Assembly (NCBI GenBank): GCA_022036555.1
Contig: CM039140.1
Coordinates: forward strand, 6,847,943-6,911,942
Direction: 5' to 3'
DNA length: 64,000 nucleotides
Origin: Microstegium vimineum
Taxonomy: Eukaryota; Streptophyta; Magnoliopsida; Poales; Poaceae
In this document: in pieces, positions 10,760 to 21,904 of the stretch
Position numbering within the stretch: position 1 is the first letter of the stretch
Layout of the letters: each line of letters begins with the position of its first letter
Notes under the pieces: generated by a model
The model's database searches: none
What the model saw: the letters and a program-made list of their open reading frames with translations, nothing else
Told to the model about the DNA's origin: nothing
Made by a program: the position numbers and the translations under genes

Positions 10760-12071
10760 AGAGGTGGTGGAGTGGGGGCCTCGGATGCTTCAGCAGCTCT
10801 CGTGACGCCTGCCCTCCCATGGAGGGAGGGAGGGCACTGCTGCGGCGACAAGGCAGGCATGTGGGGGCGGGACACGGGAAGGGAGGCTTCCCCGTTGGTC
10901 ACTCACTTCACTTGGGCTGGGTGCCTGCTGGGCTCACCGCTCACTGGTCCAGCACGGGCCAGTCTGAACCTGTCGACGCACGCCATGGAAATGGATACAG
11001 ATAGAGCCGTCCCGTTTGTAGCTACCAGGGCAGGGGCCTACTAGGTGCAGCAGGTGCATTTACGTCGTTGCATATACAAGTGTTTCTCTACAGTACCCAC
11101 GTTATTGTGTGCATCACTCCGCCTTGCACTGAAGTAGCAGAGAGTAAGCCCAGTACACAACAAGAGCCATGTGATGGTTGTGCAGCTCGCCCTAGCGAGA
11201 GATCAAACGACGTGGATCAAGCACAACTGCACAACAGAGAATGCTTCCTATACTAGTCCTGGATGCGAGCAGGAGCAGTTAATTGTTTCCCGGAGTACGT
11301 AGTAGATAACTTGATGTAGTACACGATTAATATATATATATACACACAGAAAACGCTTCGTGGCTTAATTTGGTGGACAGAAAATAGCAATTGTGGTTTC
11401 CTGCACGTATCCGATCCGACCACTTTGAGCATAATGTTAGCTGGCTGGCTGGCCAAGGGAAGCGTATGCACGAACATTTTTTTTTTTTTGAAGCCATTCT
11501 TCTACGTAGGGCAGTAGCTAGCTAACGACCTAAAACTAGGAGGCATATTTGTTCTCGACCAAGCGACCTCATCAATCTCACACAGTCCCATGCATTTACT
11601 ATACACTGTTGACACTTTACCCTCTCATCAACGGTTAAAGTAATATAGCTCTCAGTATAATTCTACCAGGAAACTCCAATTTATGACATTTTCAAGGACC
11701 TATATATTTTCAAATGATTTTTTTTATTTGTTATGGCATATGGGGAAAATGCATAAGCAGCGAATTAGTGGGGATCGAGATCAGACTGGAACTGAACAGG
11801 ACGTCTGCCACCTTATATTTGTTTTTTGAAAGAAATACCAGGTCACCATGACACCATTATTTAGGAATAATAGCCTAACGTGCTTAAAGACGTACAGTAC
11901 GTATGCTTTTGGCATTTCGGCTCTTGTTTACCATACCCGGAGCATTTCATCACGTTCTCTCGTTCTGCCCTATGCAAAGTTGCAGAAATTTTTAGTAGTA
12001 GGACTGTAGGAGTACTCCAACACTGACACACACACACATAAGAGCTCGCTCGTGTAGTGTGAACAGGTTGA
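10760..12071. other. Upstream region of the HRGP gene, non-coding
   Basis: 10760-11040 is GC-rich and likely holds the proximal promoter. 11040-12070 has no supported gene; overlapping short frames on both strands lack domains. A poly-T run lies near 11478 and a CA-rich microsatellite near 12026. Confidence 0.4.
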
Positions 12072-12670
12072 GGCCTTGTTTAGGGCCTGTTTGGATTTGG
12101 GGGCAAAAGTTTTGCCCCTTTTGCCCCCGTCACATCGAATCTCCCGTCCCTAGTTTCGTCTATTTAAAATGTACTAAGTAAAAAAGTAATTTGTCAGCCG
12201 AAAGCAAATTCGCGAGACGAATCTTTTGAACCTATTTAGTTCATGTTTTGACAATGTTGTGCTACAGTAAATATTTATTAATTATAGATTAACTTACTTT
12301 AATAGAATCGTCTTATTAAGTCTCGCATGGGCATGTAATTAGTTTTATAAGTAGTCTATTTTTAATACACTAAACTAGTGCCGAAAGATCTGATGTGACA
12401 CGGCAAAACATTTGCCGCTCCATCCAAACAGGCCCTTAGTTGGCCCCAAAATTCAAAAAGTTTTCAAGATTCCCCATCACATCGAATCTTTAAACGTATG
12501 CATGGAGTATTAAAGATAAATAAAAAATATAACTAATTACACGGTTTGTCTATAAATTCTGAAATGAATCTTTTGAATCTAGTTACGACATAATTGGACA
12601 ATAATTACCAAATAAAGCCGAAAGTGCTACAGTGCCAAAATTCCTAAAATTTTTGGAACTAAACGTGCCC
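12072..12670. mobile_element. Tourist-like MITE interrupted by a second MITE
   Basis: The outer ends are GGCCTTGTTTAG at the left and CTAAACGTGCCC at the right. A 3-bp direct repeat TGA lies at 12069-12071 and 12671-12673. Removing the nested 353-bp element and one copy of its TTA leaves about 243 bp, the usual size of this MITE class. The interior has phrases shared with the nested element (CACATCGAAT, GCTACAGT), so the two are related families. Confidence 0.7.
12083..12435. mobile_element. Nested Tourist-like MITE with TTA target duplication
   Basis: Perfect 14-bp inverted ends: GGGCCTGTTTGGAT at 12083 and ATCCAAACAGGCCC ending at 12435. The 3-bp TTA is present at 12080-12082 and 12436-12438, as expected of PIF/Harbinger-type insertion. 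It lies just inside the left terminus of the outer MITE. Confidence 0.88.
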
Positions 12671-12890
12671 TGAGTGCCAGAGACGACTACAATATACGGA
12701 GTACACGGTTCTGCAGAGCAGCAGAAAGGAAAGGGAGAGGATGTTGCCCACCCACAAAATGGCTGACGACGACGAGAGGCGCATGTGCATTCATCTGAGC
12801 AAAGTCATTTTTAGGTCATATGATCGTCGCTGAAAAAGCTGAGCTGGTTGTCTTCTTCCCTCCGCCGTCCGCCGAACAGGAAAACAGGCG

Positions 12891-13172
12891 AGGGGTGTGT
12901 TTAAATGGTGAAAAGGAGTGAAAAAAAATTCTGTAGCACTTGTCATGTCATACTGTAGCAATTTTATTTTTATTTGGTAATAATTATCCAAACATTGATT
13001 AATTAAGCTTAAAATATTCGTCTCGCAAAGTACAACAAAATTGTGTAATTAGTTTTTTATTTCATCTATATTTAGTACTCCATATATGTGCCGGTATTTT
13101 GATGTGACGGAGAATAGAAATTCGATGTGATGGAAAATCTTGGAATTTCGGATGAATTCCTGGGAACTAAGG
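12891..13172. mobile_element. Degenerate Tourist-like MITE
   Basis: It runs from a GGGGTGTGTTTAAATGG-like left end to GGGAACTAAGGGGCC at the right. The interior shares short phrases with the other Tourist-like elements here (CTGTAGCA, GTGTAATTAGTTTT, TTCGTCTCGC). Boundaries are approximate and no clear target duplication is visible. Confidence 0.5.
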
Positions 13173-14440
13173 GGCCGAGATATAATCGATCATTTCCCCG
13201 GAAATCGAGATCTCGAGATGCTCTCCACCTCCTCCTCATATCCAGCTCGTCTTTATTGGTGTGGCCAACGCACAAACACAAACACCGCCCGGAAAAACGC
13301 CCAGCAGCCAGCACTACAGCAGACTTGTTTGGCGGACACCATCAATAATACTTCCAGAACCAAAATATCCGAGGGTACATAAAACTGTGTCTCGGTGAAG
13401 TGCACCCTGTCGGAGGGAGTCGTCGTATTAGCTCGTATTTTTCGTAACCTCTTTCATGTACAAAAAGTATTCTTCTTTTGCACCCCCAAGAAAAGTACTC
13501 TACTTTCAGAAATATGTCTGCTAACAGTGAAATCTTTGCATTGCACCTAGCTACTTAATTATTTAGAAATTAGATCAGAGGTGCATTTAATCTGGAAGGT
13601 TTTCCTTTCTGCTATTTTGTGAGATTTCTGTGTCCCAAATGGCTTTTTAATTAGCAAGTTGATCGAGACGGGACTGAACTGACAAGATTTTTTTTTTAAC
13701 ATGCAGAAGTAATGCAGCTCCAGTGAGCTCATCAGCAATTGACAACTAGTACTACATTGAAATAGCTAGCCAGCTCTTGTATCATGGTTCACTACATATA
13801 TATATATACGTCCAAAGCTGTTGATGTTGCTCGGCTAGGTTTGGCATGCATGTCGGAGCCCTAAAATGGCAAGAAAAAGATATCTCTTAGCTATCGTTTT
13901 ACCGCAAGGTATATGCTTTGGCAAGGTTTGGTTGGTGCCACTGCCATCGAAAGGTGTTCTCGCTGCATGCACATGCATGACCATGAAAATAGCATCGCTT
14001 TGCCAGAGTACAGTGGTAGTATATGGCATGCACATCCCCATAGGTCAGCTTTTCTTTTGTTTTTTCAACCCTTTTCAGTGTTGCAGATTTGCAGTCTAGC
14101 TCACATATTACTAGGAGCTTGATAACATACTTGTACTCTCGTCATGGTCATGCATGTTATCAAGCTCTTGCATTGCCTGCACACAAGAAAAGGTTGACTG
14201 CTCGACATACATATCCTGCATTAATTGGCGCATTGCATTGAGAATGTGAGACTGCAATCAACAGCTAGCGTTTTTCTTAGATCCGTTAAGGGAACATTAT
14301 GTTAGGCAGTGGGCACGTGCTAGGGTTCTCGATCTGTACTGTAGCTACGACTACAATCAGCCTGCAAAATCTAGTGCTATTTACATATATACTACTCCAT
14401 TATATAGGTATGTTCCACTAGTTTGGATATGTTCCATCAT
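13173..14440. other. Non-coding stretch with one short hairpin
   Basis: No coding region is supported; the frames at 13835-14122 overlap on both strands. A (TA)n microsatellite lies near 13795-13807. The notable item is the hairpin at 14112-14170, listed separately. Confidence 0.4.
14112..14170. other. Short perfect-stem hairpin (small-RNA-like)
   Basis: GAGCTTGATAACAT at 14115-14128 is the exact reverse complement of 14154-14167, with a 25-base loop. The stem extends outward by three further pairs including wobbles. It does not sit in a recognised MITE. The stem is shorter than a typical plant miRNA precursor, so a functional RNA is only a possibility. Confidence 0.4.
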
Positions 14441-14443
14441 TAA

Positions 14444-15139
14444 GGGTCTGTTTAGTTGTCGGTCATGTTTTGCTACGCCTAAGGTTAGGTACTAACTACA
14501 TGTGTGGCTTGCCACAATCTGTGGCAAAAGTAGACTGTTTGGTTAGTGACTAAGGTTTGACAAAATAAGTGTGGCCGCTGTTTGGATTACACTGTCAAAA
14601 GTTTGACAAAAGATTATGACATATGTTTGGTTTGCAACAACATATGAGTCAATTTTTCTATAAAATAAAATTGTTTTTATTCACCAAATCTATTTTTTAT
14701 CTTTATACAGGAATTAAAAACAAAATAAGAAAAAAGAAAAAAATACTAGAATTCTAGAATTTTTTTAGGTTATGTGTTTAAAATTTTCCGAAATTAAGAA
14801 TTGGTATAGTCACTCAAACTTATAAAGTGAATCAAAGACTTTGGTATTTATACCTAAAAAGGTATTTAATAAAAATTATAGACGTTGATTGCAACTAGCT
14901 AACGTCATGCAACATCCTGCTCCACGGAACCAAACCCGAGACCTTCTCTCTCTGGCTGGCACACTACGCGAGGGAAAAAGGGGCTGTTGGCACACCACGG
15001 CGGGCGGTGTGGCGATGAAATGGCCCACCACACTTTTTAGCCTAGAATCTGTGGCGAGAGGTCCCTGTGACCTACCAAAACCAGTGTGGCAAGTCTAATA
15101 TTAGGCGTGGCAAGTTATGGTTGGGAACCAAACATCCTC
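14444..15139. mobile_element. Harbinger/Tourist-like element, 696 bp
   Basis: The left end is GGGTCTGTTTAGTTG; the right end read on the minus strand is GAGGATGTTTGGTTC, an imperfect inverted repeat. A TAA target copy lies on each side (14441-14443 and 15140-15142). There is no transposase frame, so it is non-autonomous. Confidence 0.75.
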
Positions 15140-15142
15140 TAA

Positions 15143-17837
15143 GGCTTCGTTTGGCTCAAAGGAAAACAAACCAAGGGAGACTGGCACCACGTGGGGATTG
15201 GGTGAATCCCCTGATACCACCAGATCCATGCCCACGTCGGGGATTTGCTGCCGAATTAAATTTTAGCTATTTGGCAATAGCTTGGATTCGCTTGTATTGA
15301 AGCACTCAGAGTACTTTATTATTCTTTTTTCGTTTTCCATACACACATGCTTTCTTGTATCAACTCTATCGTGCCATAAGCATATAATACAAATTAGATA
15401 CCAACTTGATTTTGCAAAATTTCTATTTGCATTATGCTAAAGGTCCGAAAAATCCAATACAAAACAACACAAAAAAACTAAAATCTCAAAACCAAAAAGA
15501 AGAAAACAACTTCCTCTACTCCAATTTATTGGTCATTATGTTCATTTTAGGACAGAATAAGAAAACTAGGTAATGATAACCACCTGCAACACACCGCAAA
15601 CATTAAATTAATCACAAATTTGAAATTTCATATATCTGTATTACAGGTTGTTTGCAAAAAACTACAAGGGCGAAATAGTTAGGACTTTTTGCTTCATCTC
15701 TGGATGAAATTGTCACCTCCAGTTCTCCACTGCAAAAAAGGAAAAATATGTGAGGAAACCATGTTGTCTTACTCGATCTAAAGACGCCATCAAGATTGAC
15801 AATATCAAGATCACAAAATTCTAAAGACGACAATTAAAAGGATTGTTTGATAACATCAATATCACAAGTAAAGTGGATCTGAATAAGCATTAATGCTAAA
15901 TGAGTGCTCCAAAATAGATTGCAAAAAAAAATGTAATTTGAGCCATAACATTTCAAGTACTGATGCATTTTGTAGATTCAAGCCTAAAATTTCAACAGAT
16001 CTTGGTCTTAAGAGTACCATGTAGGAGCCTAAAAGTTTTGTAAGGAGAAAATACTCATCTGAGATGGAACAAGGAGAAAATACTCATCTGAGATGGAACA
16101 AAGAAAAGATAAATGAAACTGACAGGTTAGGGTACAATCATCTCAGATGAGTATTTTCTACTTACAAAACTGATTTGCTGCCTGATCTAGCAGTAATTTG
16201 GTCTTAGGACTGATTTGCATAACAAGGACTGAATAAGCAACAATGTATGAGTACAGTCTGTATACATATATTATATGAGTTGTTGGTAAAGAAAGAAAGC
16301 AAGCAGCCAAGAATCAATTTCAAGCTGAGGAAAATTTGGAAAACCATCTACAGTCCAGTGATTTGGTTGGTGACTTGGTGTAACACAGGAGTAACAAAGT
16401 TCAGTTTCTAACCCATAATAATACTATACTTAATAGATAATATGCACAAATGTTACAGTTCACTGAACTTTGCCTAGTGACACAAAAATCACTTCAGTAC
16501 TTATAATGAAAAATAATTTCCTGAAAGAGTGTGATCTGCAGATCTTAACAAACAATAAGATAACCTACTATACTGCACACATTTTCTAATGCTCCAATTA
16601 GAAAATCCTATACAGTCCTATGATAGCTAAGCAAAAGTAAATAATAGTTGACAAACAAACACATATTTTTTCCAACAAGTAGAGTTGGCTTACAATGAAA
16701 AATGTCTGACAGTGACTAAATTACAGAGTACCAACTACAGAGAAGACTCATCCGATTACAAAAAAAGATGTTTCATATAATGATATGCAATATATGTGCA
16801 AAGCTCACTTGGGTACAATCATGCAGGTAAGCAAAGTGCAGATGAGTCTAGCAGCACTTTAATAAACCATATATGTAATGCATGAATGAGTGCATTTAGA
16901 AAGTGATGATAGCTAGCATACACGCGTAGCTTATTGACACTTAATTGGCTTCTTGTTCTCACATGTTAACAAGGAGTCATCTATGTTTTATGAGAATATA
17001 AATTGGCTTGTTCTCACGTGTTAACAAGGAGTTAACTGCATCTGTACTAATCTAATAGGAAAAACAGAGACAGAAACGAGAAAGCTGTAATCTACACATG
17101 GTCATAGCAAACGTGCCTTCATTCAGTAACATTGCAAAAGAAAGGTTGATGCCTGTACAGACTACTTCAGTACAAGCACTATCATTCTCATTTAAATTGA
17201 TTTAACTACAATTAGAGCAGACATTAGAAGACAACATCAACCAGTTGCTGCGAGAGTGAGCTGCACAAGAAACTGAGAGCGGAGAGGGAGGGAGATCCGA
17301 CCAGACCTAGAAAATTGTCGAGATATTGGAGTAGATTGCCGTTTCCCTACAATTGTCGAGATGCCACTGTCTCCCTCTAAGCCGGTATGAACCGATGCCG
17401 CCGCCGGCCGCCACGGTGTACTGAAACCCTAACAAGTGAAACTGCTCAGGAGAAGGAGAGGGTGGAGGGGATGAGGTCCAGGAGGGTGGAGGGGATGAGA
17501 CCGAGGAGGACTGGAGGAGCGAGGCGGAGAGCATACCTTCAAGCGTGAGCAGTGGCGTCGTCGCCGGCAGGCCTGGCGGCGAGTCGGCAGCGGGGGCAGA
17601 GTCGCGACTCGCGAGTGAGGAGCGAGCGCGAGATGGGAGCGTCGTCCCGACCTCGGGTGAAGATATTTCTTTCTCCGGTAGATTGAAGTGGATCGAACGG
17701 GTTTTCCTCCGACCCCGCCTTACCCAAATGCATCTTTTGTGTATCCACGTGTGTGTAGAAACCCGGCGTGGGTTTGCTTCCACCGGAGGCCGGGATCCCC
17801 CCAATCCCGGCCAATCCAAGCTTATCCAAACGAAGCC
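15143..17837. mobile_element. Non-autonomous Harbinger-like element, 2.7 kb
   Basis: Perfect 12-bp inverted ends GGCTTCGTTTGG (15143-15154) and CCAAACGAAGCC (17826-17837) are flanked by TAA at 15140-15142 and 17838-17840. The subterminal GGGATTGGG.GAATCCCC-like phrase at the left has a counterpart near the right end. The interior is mostly AT-rich and lacks a transposase frame. A GC-rich block at 17390-17700 carries overlapping frames on both strands (up to 170 residues), which may be a leftover 5' region of an autonomous parent or a captured fragment. It contains the hairpin at 16035-16170. Confidence 0.8.
16035..16170. repeat. Inverted repeat (32-bp arms) overlapping a perfect 29-bp tandem duplication
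   Basis: 16035-16066 matches the reverse complement of 16139-16170 at 31 of 32 positions. 16042-16070 is repeated exactly at 16071-16099, so the right arm can pair with either copy over the shared core GAGAAAATACTCATCTGAGA. Transcribed, this would fold into a hairpin with a loop of about 72 bases. It lies inside the 2.7-kb Harbinger-like element. Confidence 0.85.
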
Positions 17838-18105
17838 TAAGTGTAGGTATTTTATGTATGCATGTACAGTAGATGCATGCTTGATTGTACTGTGAAAAAA
17901 TTAACCCACCTCCTGGCATGGGAATGCAGTCCATCATTAATTAAGAGTAGTATAAATGTCTGTCCTTGGCGCTGGTGTAATGCTTTCATTCGGGCAGATG
18001 AGATTCTCCCGTACTTCTAGAAAGTTCATCTCATCAGAGTGAGAGGCCAACCATTTCTCTACTAACCCCGCGAAAAGGGGAGGCATATGGTAAACCGCAG
18101 ATTAA

Positions 18106-18315
18106 GGGTCTAGCAGGGCTCCTCTTGAGGGCTCCTCTTGAGAGGCTGCATAGGAGCCGGAGTCGTTTTGGAAAAACCTCAATTTAGGGCTCCTTCAAAA
18201 CGACTCCGGCTCCTCTACCTTTTAGAGAAAAACGACTTCTCCAGAAAAACGTTTAGCAGGGCTCCTTTAGAGGAGCCAGAGCCAGAGCCAGCGAGGAGCC
18301 CTGCCAAATAGGCCC
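18106..18315. mobile_element. Tourist-like MITE, 210 bp, strongly palindromic
   Basis: The left end starts GGGTCTAGCAGGGCTCC and the right end finishes GGAGCCCTGCCAAATAGGCCC. TAA lies at 18103-18105 and 18316-18318. Inner arms (GGAGCCGGAGTCGTTTTG and CAAAACGACTCCGGCTCC) form a second inverted pair, so the element folds almost fully on itself. Confidence 0.85.
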
Positions 18316-18318
18316 TAA

Positions 18319-21300
18319 GCATGACATATTTTATGACTGTTTCGAGCAAAATTAGGCGCCGCGTGCATGCATGGTGCCATGGTGGACGAAGATCGATCAT
18401 ATATATGCTTCGCGTTTCCTTCGTCGATCGATCGATCGATCGATGCTGCCCTAGTGCCCTGCGATGTGTGTATAGAGTGGATAATCTATGCATTGGATGA
18501 CTTAGGATAGGAGGGAGCGCCCTTGCATTGCTTTTGACGAAGCAAAGCACGAGCGCCATGATTGGGCGTGTGTGGTGTGCTTTCTATTCTATGGAGCCAT
18601 GCATGATCGCTGGTTTAAGGCCGGTGTGATAGTAATTTCAGTGCGATCCGTATGACATAGCAGTTGTAGAGCACGGTAGGACGTCAATAAAAATGGCAGA
18701 AAATAAAAGGGGGTCCGTGCTTTGCCTTCTTACAGTTTAACCATGCGTCGTTGCAAGCTGAAGTTTCGTTATCTGCATGTCTCGCACGCGGTCAGTGATC
18801 AGAAATAATGGTCGGTATGTAGGAGTACGTGGGTGTTTAGAAAGTGACAAAGCACTGGCTATAGTAGTGTCACTACGCAGACATGCTAAGCAGCTCGCGG
18901 TTTTCACCATGTGCACTTTACAGATGGCTCTGCATGCCCTCGATCGGTTATTTACCAGTAGTATATAAATTTTATGATCAGCCTCCGCCTGCCTCGCCTC
19001 GATCTGTTATATATATAGTCCATAATACAGTCTCGGGTTTCAAGGCAAGCAGGAGGCATGGGATGTCAGATGACATTTTAGATGATGGAAGTTTATTTCA
19101 TTATAAGCAATGGCATGGTATCTGCGAATTGACAAGTACAGTACCAAATACTCTACTCGTAAATTGGATTGGCATCATGGCATGTTGAATAAATACTGCA
19201 CAGTACACGGGGGATGCAGTGCTGTTGGACGGAATTTCGCTGAGCACAAGGCAGGCTACCCATGCGCCCACCCATGCCAGGGGTGTCTGTTAATGTAAAG
19301 AGAATGTGCTCACATGTACCAGATGAAAGCGGGGAGCTTGTGCTGTGCGACGAACAGGTACAGGTGTTTCATTACTACTACAGTAGTATAAAAAAAATTA
19401 CACCTGTTGACGTTTCTGCGACTGATTCCTGACCGACGTGCTGGCGAGGTGCGTTTTTTCCCCGTACGTTGTGCTTGCGCCATGAATCCAGCAGGTACTG
19501 TAGGAAAGCAAGGACAGACACGTCTGAGTTTTTTTTTTTTTTCCTCTTCAGTGGAGCCGTGTGGTAGACTCCTTATGGCCGTTCTGTTCCTGTGATCCTG
19601 TCTCAGGCATTGGGATCTGAAGGATTTGGAGCGCAGAAGTGTACGCCATACCTTGGACGGCGTCCTGGAGCGGGCCACAAGCCCACACACCAGTAGACGG
19701 ACTGACTGTATTTGCTAGCTCAGCCCAGAGGACGAGTACGACGAATCGGCCCTGTGTATTTTGGAGGAAGGAAAGAAATTGTGTCACAGAAGACGATTAT
19801 GGGCCAGGCCCTATGAGCTAAAACCCAAGAAAACGTGATCTGTGTACTAGCAAAGTCTTGTGTGGGCCGCAAGCCCTGCACAGCAGAAAGAGGACAAGTC
19901 CCCAAGCTTGGCCCAATTACTCACTGAAAATGTAGTGCATCAGCGCGGTGGGCCCAACATCAGGTCCCACAATTCCCACTCCACGCGCTCCGTCCCGAGT
20001 TCTCCTCCAGTGCGCGGTGTGGCCTCTCCATTGGAAAGCTTTTTAAAGTACCTCAAACGATCTTGCATCTTAATCCTCAGGTGTAGTGGCTAGTTCTTTT
20101 GTACTTTTGAGTTTTGATGTACTCTAGTCGTAACCTGTCTTAGACCAATCTATCACCGTTGTCTTAGCATGCTCGTGGTTCACTGGTGTTTGTAAAAACC
20201 TCCGTCTTGTATTATAAGTCATTCTAGGAATTTAGATAGTTAAAACATCTCAAATTTAATTAAAATTTATAGAAGATATGTTTTGATGTACATAGGGGCC
20301 AGCGGGGGTGGTGGAGCGAAGCCTACACACGAGATATATAAGAAAAATAAATATGCAATTGTCGAAACCCATTCGTATCCGATCTAACTACACCTCTAGA
20401 TGGACCTAACGTCATGTGAAGGCGGATCAAATGTGGTCAATATCCATGATACTGTATAACACTAATTAGGCATCTGATTTTCTCGCTTGCGGTTCCCTTT
20501 CCCCTCCTTACGTTCACAAAGACGACCCGCATCAAAATGTAAGATGTCGGGTGGAAAAAGGACGCAGCAAGGATGTTTTTTGATGTGAAGTGCAGATTCC
20601 TGTGTAAATGACGACTTTAGCTTTTCTAACTCAATGATCATTCTGGATTTACTTTCTGTAATCGCAAACATTCTAGATTCGTATTAATTCAATTCTTACC
20701 TTTTTTTTTAGATTTGACAATCTATGTGTGAAGACCCATTTAGATCGACAGTATAATACTAATACTAATATATTCAATATAGCATATAACCTTTTCTTTT
20801 TTTTTTGTCTAAGAGAAGACATTTATCGCTATATATATACAGTATATGTGCAGTCAAAACGATACATGGAAGATCATGTATCTTGTATCTGATTAATGAA
20901 CTTATATTGTGATGGTAGAAAGTACAAAACGTTCCTTTCTCCGGTTAGCGGTGGGATTGGGAACAAGTACTCTGGTTTAGTATAATATTCCAATAGTGAA
21001 GACGAGAAACATGCACTCTTTGCTTTGGGATTACATAGCTGGTTTATGCTTATGCTTAGAGCTCGCCCAAGATATCTGGTCTCATGACTTGTGGGGTCAG
21101 TCTTGAGTGGGTGGAGTGAACTAGACGTGATGCTCCACTGGTCAAATCCATCATGGTCTCTGGTCAGCGGCAACGTGAAGGTGCTCCATCCAGGACCAGC
21201 CTTTTCTATCCTAATGACTACTAGTGATCATGCTGTACCCATCTTGATCTTGCTTTCAGACTACGGATATGTAGGAGTAATCCTTCCTTATAGTCCAGAC

Positions 21301-21904
21301 CACGACATCCAGCTTTACGTACTGTAATTCTACAACTCGTTGCCTGACAGTGATAAGCACTTCCCTCGTCTCATGAAAACCTAGTACGTACTGTACGCGC
21401 ACTACCAAGTGCAGGCCAATGATTCGAATGAAAATCATTTGATGTGATCGTCGTCGTTCAGCTTCTTCGTAAACTTTTGATCTGAGCAGCAACAATCATT
21501 ATTGCTTCCAGTTACAACCTCTCCTGTCGATCATCATTTCTCTAAAAAATTGTAAATCTTTCAGGAAGAGCAATTAAACACTTCCAATTTCTTATGCCAA
21601 AAAATCAACTCTTTGATTAAATTGTCCCCTGTGCCTGCTCTGATCTATGTCAAAAACACTCTACCCATGTACTGTACAGATTATTATTATTATTATTCTC
21701 CCCTCCATGAACCAATTCTTCTTTGTTTCGACTTACATCAAATCAAAAGAAAGAAAAAAAGAAGAAGAAATCAAGAAACATCACAGGAACGAGAACACCA
21801 TCCCCTGCTCCATGCAATTTGATCGATTCATCGAATCCATTTGATCAGCAATTCAGCAGCCCCAGGATTGCTGGCAACAAGCCATTCTCGTCGGCTTGGC
21901 TTCC
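18319..21904. other. Non-coding region between MITE cluster and U-box gene
   Basis: A (TCGA)n microsatellite lies at about 18424-18444. 19200-20090 is moderately GC-rich with short overlapping frames on both strands and no domain. 20198-20290 resembles a worn Stowaway interior. The part near 21500-21904 is the likely 3' UTR of the U-box gene and holds a (TTA)n microsatellite near 21679. No further gene is supported. Confidence 0.4.

Noticed and set aside
17307..17937. Overlapping 170- and 132-residue frames on the minus strand
   Set aside because: They lie in the GC-rich right part of the Harbinger-like element, cross its terminus at 17837, and have no domain.
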